Shown piece by piece: positions 8,220-17,375 of a stretch of DNA of 64,000 nt. A program made the translations under genes and the position numbers. How positions within the stretch are numbered: the first letter of the stretch is position 1; each line of letters starts with the position of its first letter. The DNA lies in the NCBI GenBank assembly GCA_900473185.1, contig UCKU01000006.1:221258-285257 (forward strand). Reading direction: 5' to 3'. A model generated the notes under the pieces. It saw only the letters and a list, made by a program, of their open reading frames with translations. It was not told the origin of the DNA and ran no database searches. Origin of the DNA: Hyphomicrobiales bacterium (lineage in GTDB: Bacteria > Pseudomonadota > Alphaproteobacteria > Rhizobiales > Rhizobiaceae).

Positions 8220-9251
8220 TCAGAAGGCGATTTGAACCTTCATCGACCGATTTCGGTCGCCGGCCACCTCAAAGGCGCGGATGGCATCGTCCAATGGATA
8301 GGTTTCGGTCAACAGGGGCTTGAGATCGACGCGACCTTGGTTGATGAGGTCGATGGCAAGAGCGAATTCCTCGTGAAAGCGGAAGGTTCCCTTCATCTCG
8401 ATCTCCTTAGCGACCACCAAGTTCTGCGGGATCGAAACATCTCCGCCAAGGCCGAGCTGGACGAGGGTCGAGCGGGGTCGGAGAACTTCAAGCCCCGCAC
8501 GGACTGCGCGTTCGTTTCCGGACGCTTCGAATTGGACGTCAAAGTAGCCCTTGTTTTCAGCGTATGCCGACAGCTTCTCAGGACTTTCCGCGACGTTGAT
8601 GACGCGATCGGCTCTCACTTCCAGAGCCTTGTTCAAGACCGTGTCCATAACATCTGTTGCGACGATCTCGCGTGCGCCGTGCGCCCTTGCGGCAATGATG
8701 GCGAGCGCACCGATCGGACCGCAGCCCGTCACGAGCACACGTTTGCCCGTCAGCGAGCCTGCGCGGTTGACGGCATGCAGCGTCACTGCAAAAGGCTCGG
8801 CCATGGCGGCTTCGCCGATCGACACGCTTTCGGCGATCTTGTGGCACTGCCACGCCTCTGCAGTCAAGCGTTCGCGAAATGCGCCCTGGATGTGCGGCAT
8901 CGGCATGGCGCTGCCGTAGAAGCGCATGTTAAGGCAATGGTTCTGCTGGCCCTTCAGGCAATAGTCGCAGGCATTGCATGGACGGCTTGGCGAGACGGCG
9001 ACACGATCCCCCACCGCGAGATCCGAGACACCCTCGCCGAGTGCCTTGACGACCCCGGCCACCTCATGTCCGAGGATCATCGGCTCGCGAAGGCGCACCG
9101 TCCCGAAGCCGCCGTGATTGTAGTAATGCAGATCGGAACCACAGATCCCTCCTGCCTCGATCGCCACTTCGACCTGACCACGCACCGGCGCCTCGACAGG
9201 CCGCTCCTCTATGCGAAGATCCTTGGCAGCGTGAATGACGAGAGCTCTCAT
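8220..9251 (-). CDS. idnD: L-idonate 5-dehydrogenase (zinc alcohol dehydrogenase family)
   Basis: It oxidises L-idonate to 5-keto-D-gluconate with NAD(P). The protein is 343 aa, the length of E. coli IdnD. Catalytic zinc ligands are C37 (GGICGSD) and H62/E63 (GHE). The structural zinc cysteines are C92, C95, C98 and C106, and the cofactor fold has GCGPIG. The ATG at 9251 has GAGG 8 bp upstream; a TTG five codons earlier is less likely. It is the last gene of the ten-gene operon that starts at 16195 and lies 11 bp after the 2-hydroxyacid dehydrogenase. The idnO/gntK context supports an idonate or related aldonate role. Confidence 0.88.
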   Translation of the reverse strand: MRALVIHAAKDLRIEERPVEAPVRGQVEVAIEAGGICGSDLHYYNHGGFGTVRLREPMILGHEVAGVVKALGEGVSDLAVGDRVAVSPSRPCNACDYCLKGQQNHCLNMRFYGSAMPMPHIQGAFRERLTAEAWQCHKIAESVSIGEAAMAEPFAVTLHAVNRAGSLTGKRVLVTGCGPIGALAIIAARAHGAREIVATDVMDTVLNKALEVRADRVINVAESPEKLSAYAENKGYFDVQFEASGNERAVRAGLEVLRPRSTLVQLGLGGDVSIPQNLVVAKEIEMKGTFRFHEEFALAIDLINQGRVDLKPLLTETYPLDDAIRAFEVAGDRNRSMKVQIAF

Positions 9252-9262
9252 CGATGTGGTCC

Positions 9263-10210
9263 TCAAATGACGGGGGTTGGAGGTGTGGCGCCGGCGAAGT
9301 GGGCGGCGAGATTGTCTCGCACCAGCCTGCCCATCGCCTTGCGGGTTTCTATCGTCCCGGAGGCGTGATGGGGCTGGAGGAGTACATTGTCGAGCCCCAG
9401 GAAACGCGCATTGAGCTTCGGCTCGCCTTCGAAAACATCGAGCGCCGCCGATCCCAGTGCACCACTTTCAAGTGCCTCGAGCAACGCGTCCTCATCGATA
9501 TTGGAGGCACGCGAGATATTGATGAGCATACCCTCGGGACCGAGCGCTTCGATGACATCCTTCGAGACGATGTGGCGGGTCGCCTGCGATGCGGCGAGCG
9601 TCACGAACAGGAAGTCGGAACGCGCCGCGAGTGCGACAGGATCGGCGACAAAGGCCATGCCCCCGGCATATGGCTTCTCGCTCACGTCTGAATAGGCAAT
9701 GTCCATGTCAAACCCGCGAAGACGCTTGGCGACCTCGAATCCGATCCGGCCGAGCCCGAGAACACCGGCGCTGCGACCCCAGACTCGTCTCTTCAGCGGA
9801 TAGAGCCCACGGTTTTCCCAGCTGCCGTCCCTGACCCAGGTCTCGGCGCCAATCATGCCCCGCGACTGGACAAGCATCATCGCAATGCCGAGATCGGCCA
9901 CATCGTTGGTCAGGACGTCGGGCGTATTGGTGACGCGCACGCCTCTTGTCCGGCATGCACCAAGGTCGACGGCATCATAGCCAACCCCATAGACCGAGAC
10001 GATTTCAAGCCCGGGTAGCTTTTCGATCATCGCAGCCGACGCACCGAGTTCGCCGCGTGTTGCCACGGCGCGGATACCGGCACCGTGCTCGGCAAGGAAC
10101 TTCTCCTTGTCTTCGGCCTCGTAGAATTTGTGGACCGTATAATCCCGCTCGAGTTCGATCAGGTCCCATTCCGGATAGGGTCCGACCAGAAGGATTTCAG
10201 GTTTTGTCAT
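9263..10210 (-). CDS. D-isomer-specific 2-hydroxyacid dehydrogenase
   Basis: The protein has 315 aa. It has the substrate-domain motif YGVGYDAVD, the NAD-binding motif GLGRIG, and the catalytic trio Arg (INISRAS), Glu (FEGEP) and His (PHHASG). In a gluconate/idonate operon the best guess is a 2-ketogluconate or hydroxypyruvate/glyoxylate reductase of the GhrB kind. The ATG at 10210 is preceded by GGAGG 5 bp upstream; an in-frame GTG just before it overlaps that ribosome site and is rejected. It lies 20 bp after gntK. Confidence 0.85.
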   Translation of the reverse strand: MTKPEILLVGPYPEWDLIELERDYTVHKFYEAEDKEKFLAEHGAGIRAVATRGELGASAAMIEKLPGLEIVSVYGVGYDAVDLGACRTRGVRVTNTPDVLTNDVADLGIAMMLVQSRGMIGAETWVRDGSWENRGLYPLKRRVWGRSAGVLGLGRIGFEVAKRLRGFDMDIAYSDVSEKPYAGGMAFVADPVALAARSDFLFVTLAASQATRHIVSKDVIEALGPEGMLINISRASNIDEDALLEALESGALGSAALDVFEGEPKLNARFLGLDNVLLQPHHASGTIETRKAMGRLVRDNLAAHFAGATPPTPVI

Positions 10211-10230
10211 GGTTTCCTCCACTATCTTGA

Positions 10231-10785
10231 TTAGTCGTGCCGGCGGTTGGCAAGCGATGCGACGCTTGCCAGCGCAACCGAGACCATCCGTGCAAGCGGC
10301 TGGTCGATTTCGATCGTTACGACGTCGCGCTCGCCGAGAGGCAACTCCAGGGTGGTTAGCTGGCTGTCGAGGAGTGCAAGCGGCATGTAGTGACCCTTAC
10401 GACCACTCAGCCGTGCGGCTAGCGTCGAGCGATCGCCCTGCAGGAAGATGAACGAAAGAGGTCGGCCTGCCCTCGCCCGCAGGAGGGTTCGATAGGACCG
10501 CTTCAGTGCCGAACAGGAGATCACCGTCTCTTCGACCGCGGCAAGTTCGTCGCCGAGGGTCTGTAGCCATGGCCAGCGATCCTCGTCGTCGAGAGCCACG
10601 CCCGCCGTCATTTTCTCGATATTGCTCGCCGGATGACGGCTATCGCCTTCGGCGAAGCGGTAGCCGAGATGGGATGCCAGAAGCTTTCCCACCGACGTCT
10701 TGCCGCATCCCGATACGCCCATCACCACGATGGGGCCGAGATGCGAGCTGGTGTTAAAGGCAAGTGGTGATGCCGCCGTCGACAT
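10231..10785 (-). CDS. gntK: Gluconokinase
   Basis: It phosphorylates gluconate to 6-phosphogluconate with ATP. The protein has 184 aa, with the P-loop GVSGCGKT, the EGD-x-HP substrate motif, the DDEDRWPWL lid region and the conserved CSALKRSYR stretch. Its 5' end overlaps the 3' end of idnO by about 30 bp (ATG at 10785; another ATG at 10800 is possible). It links the idonate branch (IdnD, IdnO) to the Entner-Doudoroff and pentose phosphate routes. Confidence 0.9.
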   Translation of the reverse strand: MSTAASPLAFNTSSHLGPIVVMGVSGCGKTSVGKLLASHLGYRFAEGDSRHPASNIEKMTAGVALDDEDRWPWLQTLGDELAAVEETVISCSALKRSYRTLLRARAGRPLSFIFLQGDRSTLAARLSGRKGHYMPLALLDSQLTTLELPLGERDVVTIEIDQPLARMVSVALASVASLANRRHD

Positions 10786-11521
10786 AAAGCGTGTGTCCAT
10801 TCACAAAGGAGGAAGCCTTGCCGGCAAGAAAGACGGCCGCGCCGACCAATTCCTCGACATTGCCCCAACGGGCGGCGGGCGTGCGCTTTTCAAGCCAGGA
10901 CGAGAATTCCTCGCTGTCGACGAGCGCCTGATTGAGCGGCGTCTTGAAATAGCCGGGTGCTAGGGCGTTGATCTGGAGACCATATCTCGCCCAGTCGGCG
11001 CACATGCCGCGCGTCAGATTCTTCACTGCGCCCTTCGTCGCCGTGTAGGGCGCGATCCCGGGACGGGCGAGCTCACTCTGAACGGAGGCGATGTTGATGA
11101 TCTTGCCTCTTTTGCGCTTTATCATGTGGCGGGCGACCGCCTGACCGACATGAAACACGCTGGAAATATTGGTGCGCAGAAGCTGGTCCCACCTCTCGAC
11201 GGGAAAGTCTTCGAGCGGCGTGCGGAACTGCATGCCGGCATTGTTGACGAGGATGTCGATCGGGCCGATTTCGTCCTCGATGCGGTCGACGCCAAGACGT
11301 ACCGCCTCGGCATCGGTCACGTCGAAGTCGCAAGCCGACACAGTGGCGCCAGCCTCTTTTACGCCACGCACGGCAGCGTCAAGTTTTGTCCGGTCCCGAC
11401 CGTTGAGGACAATGTCGGCGCCGTGATCGGCAAGGCCCCTGGCGAGCGCAAGACCGATGCCTTGCGACGAGCCGGTGACGAGCGCTCGCCGTCCGGAAAG
11501 GTCGAATAATGGAAAGCTCAT
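10754..11521 (-). CDS. idnO: Gluconate 5-dehydrogenase / 5-ketogluconate reductase (SDR)
   Basis: It reduces 5-keto-D-gluconate to gluconate. The protein has 255 aa with a classic SDR layout: TGSSQGIG near residues 16-23, NNAG near 90, YTATKG (catalytic Tyr and Lys) near 155-160, and the VDGG C-terminus. Its position between gntK and the RraA-like gene, in an operon with idnD, supports the assignment over other SDR functions. The ATG at 11521 has GGAG 7-8 bp upstream. Confidence 0.85.
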   Translation of the reverse strand: MSFPLFDLSGRRALVTGSSQGIGLALARGLADHGADIVLNGRDRTKLDAAVRGVKEAGATVSACDFDVTDAEAVRLGVDRIEDEIGPIDILVNNAGMQFRTPLEDFPVERWDQLLRTNISSVFHVGQAVARHMIKRKRGKIINIASVQSELARPGIAPYTATKGAVKNLTRGMCADWARYGLQINALAPGYFKTPLNQALVDSEEFSSWLEKRTPAARWGNVEELVGAAVFLAGKASSFVNGHTLYVDGGITTCL

Positions 11522-11564
11522 TGACTGTCTCCGACCGCATATGCGGCAATGCTGGACCGGCGCG

Positions 11565-12239
11565 TCAGATGTCGACGACCAGACCCTTCGCCTTCAGGAC
11601 CGGCTCCAGCTTGCTGACCTCGATGACCGACTTGCCCTGCTTGTAGGCCTCGATGAAGCCAGCTTCGGCATCCTCGCGGGCCTGCGAAAGCCTGGCGGCT
11701 TCCTGCGCTTCCTGTCTACGCACGACCACTAGTCCATCGGCGTCGCCGACAATGATGTCGCCGGGATTGATGATTTCGCCGCCGACGATGATCGGGTCGT
11801 TCACCGCCGCAATGGTTTCTTTAACGGTCCCCTTGATGCAGACGCTGAGCGAGAAGACGGGCAAACCAAGTTCCCTCAGCTGAAGCGTGTCGCGCACGCC
11901 GGTGTCGGTCACGAGACCACCGATGCCCTTTGCAAGGCAGGCATTGGCAAGGACGTCGCCGAAGGAGCCGGCTTCTTCGTATTCGCCGGCCGAAACGACG
12001 ATGATGTCACCCGGCTTTGCGTAGTTGATGGCGAGCTGCAGCATGATGTTGTCGCGCGGCGCGCATTTCACCGTAAATGCCGGACCGCACAATTTCATGC
12101 GGTAGTCCACGGGCTTGAGGCGGGACGAGAGTGCGCCGCGGCGCCCCTGGGCTTCGTGGATGGTCGCGGGCGAAAATTTCGAAACGGCCTCGATGTCAGC
12201 TTTGCTGGGCCGTTCAGCGATATCTTTTATGTGGATCAT
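11565..12239 (-). CDS. RraA-family protein (HMG/CHA aldolase-like)
   Basis: The protein has 224 aa, with the RraA/aldolase fold motifs GGLVTDTGVRD near residue 110 and IVGDADGLVVV near 165, and a GPAFTV stretch near 55. Members cleave 4-hydroxy-4-methyl-2-oxoglutarate or 4-carboxy-4-hydroxy-2-oxoadipate, or decarboxylate oxaloacetate; others regulate RNase E. Here, inside a sugar-acid operon, an aldolase or decarboxylase role is more likely. The ATG at 12239 with GAGG 7 bp upstream was chosen over a longer frame. It lies between the transporter genes and idnO. Confidence 0.8.
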   Translation of the reverse strand: MIHIKDIAERPSKADIEAVSKFSPATIHEAQGRRGALSSRLKPVDYRMKLCGPAFTVKCAPRDNIMLQLAINYAKPGDIIVVSAGEYEEAGSFGDVLANACLAKGIGGLVTDTGVRDTLQLRELGLPVFSLSVCIKGTVKETIAAVNDPIIVGGEIINPGDIIVGDADGLVVVRRQEAQEAARLSQAREDAEAGFIEAYKQGKSVIEVSKLEPVLKAKGLVVDI

Positions 12240-12327
12240 GGATGCCTCACATCGTTGGCAGACGGCGGGCATATCCCGCCGTCTTTTCTCGTTGAATTGT
12301 CATCGGGAGGTTCCGAGACCGGTTGGT

Positions 12328-13164
12328 CTACGGGATTGGGTCAAACTTCAGCTGCGCGAGCGGCACGACCTTGTCGGTGCGGGTCATCTTGTACTCGGTG
12401 TTCGGGCCGAGCCACTTGTCCCAGATCTTGTTGATCTCGCCGGACTCGTCGAGCTTGTGCAGGATCTCGTTGATCTTGGCGGTCAGCGCCGGCTGATCCT
12501 TGGCCATGCCGATGCCGATCGGCTGGTAGAGCATCGGCTCCTCGATCATCCGCATTTCCTTGCCCTTGCTCTTCGATTCATTGACGAATTTGGTCGTCGT
12601 CATGGTGTTCGCCACCATGCCACGCGCCTTGCCCTGCTGAACGGCGAGATAGGCCGAGGCGGTGTCCTGGAAGGTCAGCGGATCGGATTTGTTGAGCTTG
12701 ATCGACATTTCCGAGGTCGAGCCCTTCGTCGAAGCGATGCGCTGGCCTGCATAGTCGGCCTTCGTCTTGCCGGCATCGTCCGCCGGCACGATCAGCATTT
12801 CCTTGGCGAGATAATAGGGGTCGCTGAACTGGATCTGTTCGGCGCGGCTCAGCGTATAGGCCAGATTGGCAACGGTGATGTCGACGCGGCCGAGCTTGAC
12901 CTCGGGCACGCGGGCTTCGACCGACACCGGCTTGATTTCCGGCTTGACGCCCAATTCCTTGGCGATGGCGCCGCAGAGATCGACGTCGAAACCAGCCATT
13001 TCGCGGGTCTTCGGATCGGGCGAAGCGAAGGGAGGAACGTCGGCGAAAGTCGCGCAGCGCAGGGTCTTCGCCGACATGATTTTGTCGAGCTGATCGGCTT
13101 TCGCGGGTACGGCGGCGGCCAATCCGGCGAATGCGACGGTGAGGCTTAGGCATTTCCAGTTCAT
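12328..13164 (-). CDS. ABC transporter substrate-binding protein, polar amino acid type
   Basis: This is a periplasmic binding protein of 278 aa. The signal peptide is about residues 1-23 (hydrophobic core, then PAKA). The mature part has the family-3 solute-binding pattern: LRCATFADVPPF, GFDVDLCGAIAKELG, GRVDITVANLAYT. It feeds the two permeases and the ATPase encoded just upstream in the same operon. The family normally binds amino acids, yet the downstream enzymes act on sugar acids, so the ligand may carry both groups or the binding site may have shifted. The ATG at 13164 has GGAG upstream. Confidence 0.88.
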   Translation of the reverse strand: MNWKCLSLTVAFAGLAAAVPAKADQLDKIMSAKTLRCATFADVPPFASPDPKTREMAGFDVDLCGAIAKELGVKPEIKPVSVEARVPEVKLGRVDITVANLAYTLSRAEQIQFSDPYYLAKEMLIVPADDAGKTKADYAGQRIASTKGSTSEMSIKLNKSDPLTFQDTASAYLAVQQGKARGMVANTMTTTKFVNESKSKGKEMRMIEEPMLYQPIGIGMAKDQPALTAKINEILHKLDESGEINKIWDKWLGPNTEYKMTRTDKVVPLAQLKFDPIP

Positions 13165-13195
13165 TGCTGTTCTCCTTTGTTTTTGATGTTTGGTA

Positions 13196-13960
13196 TCAAT
13201 GCCTGAGATCAGCGAGGAAGCGCTGAGCCCGGGGATGGGTCGGATTGCTGAAGAAATCTTCGGGTGTCGCCATTTCGATGATCTGGCCGGCATCGATGAA
13301 CCAGATCCGATCCGCGACCTCGCGCGCGAAACCCATTTCGTGGGTGACGCAGAGCATGGTCATGCCTTCCGACGCCAGGCTCTTCATCACGGCGAGCACC
13401 TCGCCGACCATTTCGGGATCGAGCGCGCTGGTCGGCTCGTCGAACAGCATCACCGGCGGTTCCATGGCAAGTGCGCGGGCTATCGCCACACGCTGCTGCT
13501 GGCCGCCCGAAAGCTGGCCGGGATAGGCCCGTGCCTTGTCGGCGAGGCCGACGCGGTCGAGAAGCTTGAGCGCCTTTTCATGCGCGACATCGGGCGCCAC
13601 GCCTTTTACTCGGATCGGCGACATCGAGACGTTTTCAGCCACCGAAAGATGCGGAAACAGGTTGAAGTTCTGGAATACGAAGCCAATCCGGCTGCGCATC
13701 GCGTTGAGCTCCTTCGCCCGCATCGACGCGTGGATATTTTGCCCCTCAAGCGTGATCGATCCGCTGTTGATCTCTTCCAGGCGATTGATCGTGCGGATCA
13801 GCGTGGATTTTCCCGAGCCCGACGGGCCGCAGATGACGACCACCTCGCCGCGTGCGACCTGCGCATCGATGTCCTTCAGGACGGGATAGTCGCCGTAGCT
13901 CTTGCAGACCTGCGAAAGCCGGATTGTCTGCGATTCCTGAGCGGAAACTGACATGGTCAT
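13196..13960 (-). CDS. ABC transporter ATPase, polar amino acid type
   Basis: The protein has 254 aa and is cytoplasmic. It has Walker [10 protein letters not shown], the Q-loop [11 protein letters not shown], the signature LSGGQQQR, Walker [13 protein letters not shown] and the H-loop THEM. It closely follows the GlnQ/HisP type. The ATG at 13960 overlaps the stop of the permease gene (ATGA). A longer in-frame extension upstream lies inside the permease gene and is rejected. It lies 31 bp before the binding-protein gene. Confidence 0.92.
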   Translation of the reverse strand: MTMSVSAQESQTIRLSQVCKSYGDYPVLKDIDAQVARGEVVVICGPSGSGKSTLIRTINRLEEINSGSITLEGQNIHASMRAKELNAMRSRIGFVFQNFNLFPHLSVAENVSMSPIRVKGVAPDVAHEKALKLLDRVGLADKARAYPGQLSGGQQQRVAIARALAMEPPVMLFDEPTSALDPEMVGEVLAVMKSLASEGMTMLCVTHEMGFAREVADRIWFIDAGQIIEMATPEDFFSNPTHPRAQRFLADLRH

Positions 13961-14715
13961 AGCTGCTCCGATACGATTTTCGACGGCGCGACCAGGGAGG
14001 CCGTGGGAACGTTGAGAAGTCCCGCACGTCGCCGCGTGATGCGTCGCTCGAGGCGATTTGCGAAGTAGGTGAGCGTCCAGCAGATGATGAAGTAGACGAT
14101 CGCCAGGATGAGGAAGACCTGGAAGGGCTGGGTCAGGAGTTGGTTGTTGACCTGGCTTGCGGCAAAGGTCAGGTCCGGCACGTTGATCACATAGCCGAGT
14201 GTCGTATCCTTGATCGTCGAGACGAAGGTAGAAATGATGCTCGGGATCATGTTGTAGAGCGCCTGCGGCAGGATGATGTAGCGCATCGCGCCCATATAGC
14301 TGTGGCCCAGCGCACGCGCGGCATCCATCTGGCCGGGTCCGAGCGCGACGATGCCGGCGCGGACGACTTCGCTGAGAAAGGCGCTCTGATAGACCACGAG
14401 CGTCGTCAGCATCGTCACGAAGCTCGGCACATCGGCGCCGGTCATGAGCGGCACGAGGAAATAGCTCCACAGGATCAGCATCAGGAGCGGTACGCCCCGG
14501 GTGAAATAGACAAGCGCGGTGACCGGCCAGCGCAGCAGCCGCGATTTGGAGAGCCGCGCCACTGCGAACAGGATGCTCACCGGAAAGGCGAGAGCGATGC
14601 TGAGCGCGGAGAGGATCAGGGTATTGGCGAGACCGCCGAGCGGCCCGTTCGGATATTGGCCGATCAAGAGCAGCAGCCAGTAGTCGCGGATGATGGCGAT
14701 CATGTCCTGGATCAT
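13957..14715 (-). CDS. ABC transporter permease, polar amino acid type (HisMQ-like)
   Basis: This inner-membrane permease has 252 aa and about five helices. The loop that contacts the ATPase is seen as [23 protein letters not shown], near residues 115-137. It forms a pair with the permease encoded just upstream, overlapping by ATGA at both ends, so the three cassette genes are translationally coupled. The C-terminal tail after the last helix is longer than usual. Confidence 0.9.
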   Translation of the reverse strand: MIQDMIAIIRDYWLLLLIGQYPNGPLGGLANTLILSALSIALAFPVSILFAVARLSKSRLLRWPVTALVYFTRGVPLLMLILWSYFLVPLMTGADVPSFVTMLTTLVVYQSAFLSEVVRAGIVALGPGQMDAARALGHSYMGAMRYIILPQALYNMIPSIISTFVSTIKDTTLGYVINVPDLTFAASQVNNQLLTQPFQVFLILAIVYFIICWTLTYFANRLERRITRRRAGLLNVPTASLVAPSKIVSEQL

Positions 14716-15419
14716 GCGCGGGCACTCCTGGCAGGATCTGCGCGCATCGACAGATAGGCGCCAATGCTCATGATCACGAGCGAGAAGAAGAGGTAGAGAA
14801 CCGTGCCGATCAGATAGATCTCGAAGGTCCGGAAGCTGAGGTTTTCGATTTCCTTGACGGCGTGCGTCAATTCCGACGCGCCGATGACGACCGCGAGACT
14901 GCTGTTCTTGAACAGGGAGACGCTGTGATTGATGAGCGGCGGCAGCGCATTGCGCACGCCCTGCGGCATGATGACGAAACGCATCGCCGAGACGTAACCG
15001 TGGCCGAGTGCGCGGGCCGCCTGCATCTGGCCGTCACCGACGGAGCGCACGCCCGAACGAAGATCTTCGCTGAAATACGCCGCCTGGCAGAGCCCCAGCC
15101 CGACCACCGCGAAGATGGCCTCCGCATTATGGCTTGCAAGCCATGTCGCGATGCCGCTCGGCATCAGCGTAAAGATCCCGAAATACCAGAGCATAAGCTG
15201 CACCAGTGTGGGGACGTTCCGGTGATAGGAAACGTAAGCGGCGACCAACGGATCGCCGAAGCGGAAGGGCGACAGGCGCAGGCCCAGCAGCAGAAGCGCA
15301 AGCGTCATCGCCAGCGACCAGGAACCGGCATAGATGATGAAGGTCATCTCGATGCCATGCAGCAGCATGGCGGCATATTCCGGATTTCCAAGGATTGCCG
15401 AAAGGTCGAAACCGCTCAC
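14712..15419 (-). CDS. ABC transporter permease, polar amino acid type
   Basis: This is the second inner-membrane permease, 235 aa, with the ATPase-contact loop [23 protein letters not shown] near residues 118-140. The start is GTG at 15419, overlapping the stop of the SDR gene by four bases (GTGA). Its end overlaps the next permease gene by ATGA. Confidence 0.9.
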   Translation of the reverse strand: MSGFDLSAILGNPEYAAMLLHGIEMTFIIYAGSWSLAMTLALLLLGLRLSPFRFGDPLVAAYVSYHRNVPTLVQLMLWYFGIFTLMPSGIATWLASHNAEAIFAVVGLGLCQAAYFSEDLRSGVRSVGDGQMQAARALGHGYVSAMRFVIMPQGVRNALPPLINHSVSLFKNSSLAVVIGASELTHAVKEIENLSFRTFEIYLIGTVLYLFFSLVIMSIGAYLSMRADPARSARA

Positions 15420-16195
15420 GGTTTTGGCTCCCCGGACCGATCCGTCTTCGCCGCGGGCTGCGGCTTAGCCGTCTGCAGACCGCCCATGACCTGCAGGGTC
15501 GGCGTGATTTCCATATGTCCGATGTTGACGGCGACGGGGGCTGAAATTGCGAAGGCGATCGCGTCGGCGATATCGCTCGCCTGCGGCAATTCGAAACCGT
15601 CGATGAACCGTTCCCGAACGCTGGGGTCATTGCCGTGGACGTGGTTGAAAATGTCGGTGGCGACACGGCCAGGGCAAATTTCGGTGACGCGTACCCGTTT
15701 GCCGAAGGCGTCGATGCGCAATTGGTTCGACAACATGGCGACACCCGCCTTGACGGCGTGATAGGTCGAGTTGCCCCCAAAATTATAGTTGCCGGCAATC
15801 GAGGAGATGTTGATGACGTGACCGCGATCGCGTGCGACCATGCCCGGAACGATCAGGCGGCACAGATGCAGGACGGCACGCAGGTTGACGTCGACGAGAA
15901 GATCGATGTCGCGTTCGTCGGCTTCGAGGAATTTCTTCGGCCGGTCGACGCCGGCATTGTTGACGAGAATATCGAACTCAACGCGGCCAGCAAGTTCGGC
16001 GACCGCCTGGCGATCGGTCACGTCGATGGCGTGGGCGATGCAGCCAGTGCGGCCAGCAAGTGCAGCCAAGGCGTCGCCACTGCGGGCGACCGCGTGCACC
16101 TCGATGTTTTCGCGAGCGAACCGCTCCACGATCGCCGCCCCGATACCGGAAGAGGCGCCGGTCACCAATGCTGTCTTGTAATCTGCGAATGGCAT
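15416..16195 (-). CDS. SDR family oxidoreductase
   Basis: This is the first gene of the ten-gene operon, 259 aa. It has TGASSGIG near residues 12-19, NNAG near 85 and the catalytic pattern SSIAG...YHAVKAG (Tyr and Lys near 145-150). The C-terminus carries a Pro/Lys-rich tail. It resembles sorbitol- or serine-type dehydrogenases of the YdfG group, but the substrate is unknown. Being first and coupled to the permeases, it probably makes the first change to the imported compound. The ATG at 16195 has AGGGA about 6 bp upstream. Confidence 0.82.
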   Translation of the reverse strand: MPFADYKTALVTGASSGIGAAIVERFARENIEVHAVARSGDALAALAGRTGCIAHAIDVTDRQAVAELAGRVEFDILVNNAGVDRPKKFLEADERDIDLLVDVNLRAVLHLCRLIVPGMVARDRGHVINISSIAGNYNFGGNSTYHAVKAGVAMLSNQLRIDAFGKRVRVTEICPGRVATDIFNHVHGNDPSVRERFIDGFELPQASDIADAIAFAISAPVAVNIGHMEITPTLQVMGGLQTAKPQPAAKTDRSGEPKP

Positions 16196-16270
16196 CTGCG
16201 TTCCCTTATTGTTGGCTTGGACCTTAGCGGAGCTTTAAACCCTTGCCTAAGACCGATTATGTCTGGAGTA

Positions 16271-16285
16271 ATAAGCAACTCTTAT
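16271..16285. promoter_or_regulatory. LysR-type operator, ATA-N9-TAT
   Basis: ATAAG-CAACT-CTTAT is a perfect 5-bp inverted repeat in the divergent promoter between the SDR-ABC operon and the LysR gene. It matches the T-N11-A rule of LysR proteins and the ATA-N9-TAT pattern known for NAC, the group this LysR resembles. It is 76 bp upstream of the SDR start codon. Confidence 0.5.
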
Positions 16286-16428
16286 GGATGCGGCTCAGGC
16301 GTCGAACCCCCTCTCGCACAGGGCTCCGCGCGATCGTTCTAGCCTGACGACGCCGGCGGGCGGGCGCGTTGCAAAAGCGCGTCAGCTCTGTAAACATGCA
16401 TCGCAAAGCCTGTAACGCACCGTCGCAA

Positions 16429-17334
16429 ATGGATATAAGACGCCTCAAGTCCTTCATCGTCATCGTCGATAGCGGCAGCATCACGCGTGCAGCCGACATC
16501 CTGCATCTCGCCCAGCCGGCGCTCAGCCAGCAGCTTGCGGCGCTGGAGGACCATTTCGGCCAGAAACTGCTGATCCGCAGCCAGCAGGGCGTCAGCATGA
16601 CGGATGCCGGACACGCTGTGTATCGACATGCCCAGATCATCCTCAGGCAGATGGAACAGGCCCAGGCCGATGCGGCCGCCGCCGGCAATTCGCTTGCGGG
16701 GCGAGTCTCGGTCGGCCTCGTCCCCTTCAGCAGCGCGGCGATGTTGTCGGTCGATCTCTTGTCCGAAACCAGGAAGCGCCATCCCGGCATTCTCCTGCAT
16801 CTGACCGAAAGCGTCGGCCAGACCTATAGCCAGTTGATCATGAACGGCCGGCTGGAAATGGCACTGATCCATGGTGTCGGTCCGATCAAGGGCGTCCGTT
16901 TCGACCCGATCCTGAGTGAGGAATTCTACCTCGTCGCGCCCCAGGACTTCGCCATAGAAGCGGATGCCAAGCCAATCCCGATCGGCGCGCTTGACGGCAT
17001 CCCGCTGCTCTTGCCGCCGGCCTACAACTTCGTGCGCCGAGCCGTAGACACGGCGTTTACCCGTAGCCGGATAAACCTGAAGGTTGTCGCTGAAGTCGAG
17101 GTCGTCAGAACGCTGGCGCGTGCGGTTGCAAGCGGCCTTGGGGCGACGATCATGCCGAAAGCGATCGCCGACCGTATCGTCGCGGAAGCAAGCGAGCCGC
17201 TCGTCTGCCGGCTCGTTTCTCCCCGCATCGAGGAGACCCTGTCGCTCTGCACGTCCGATCAGAATGCCCTGTCGGAACCCGCCCTTGCCGTTCGGGGCAT
17301 TCTCGTCGAACTAACCGAACGCCTGAAGGTCTGA
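16429..17334 (+). CDS. LysR family transcriptional regulator (Nac/TcuR-like)
   Basis: The protein has 301 aa from the ATG at 16429. The N-terminal winged helix spans residues 1-60 (SGSITRAADILHLAQPALSQQL, and TDAGHAVYRHA next), with an effector-binding domain from about 90 to 295. Relatives normally begin MDIRRL, which supports this start although no clear ribosome site precedes it; earlier TTG and ATG codons exist at 16369 and 16396. It is divergent from the sugar-acid/ABC operon and convergent with the aminotransferase gene, and likely controls one or both. Confidence 0.88.
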   Translation: MDIRRLKSFIVIVDSGSITRAADILHLAQPALSQQLAALEDHFGQKLLIRSQQGVSMTDAGHAVYRHAQIILRQMEQAQADAAAAGNSLAGRVSVGLVPFSSAAMLSVDLLSETRKRHPGILLHLTESVGQTYSQLIMNGRLEMALIHGVGPIKGVRFDPILSEEFYLVAPQDFAIEADAKPIPIGALDGIPLLLPPAYNFVRRAVDTAFTRSRINLKVVAEVEVVRTLARAVASGLGATIMPKAIADRIVAEASEPLVCRLVSPRIEETLSLCTSDQNALSEPALAVRGILVELTERLKV

Positions 17335-17359
17335 AAAGCCCGCCAGAGACGGGCCTTTC
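17334..17359 (+). terminator. Terminator after the LysR gene
   Basis: The hairpin GCCCG (17338-17342)/CGGGC (17350-17354), flanked by AAAA and a short CTTT tail, lies directly after the LysR stop codon. It may work in both directions, since the aminotransferase gene ends at 17376 on the other strand. Confidence 0.6.
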
Positions 17360-17375
17360 GAGCGCATTTGAACCG

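Noticed and set aside
8085..9368. Long plus-strand frame opposite idnD
   Set aside because: Shadow of the well-defined zinc dehydrogenase; no ribosome site.
13961..14764. N-terminal extension of the amino-acid-type ATPase gene
   Set aside because: The extension lies in another frame of the permease gene; the ATGA overlap at 13960 gives the true start.
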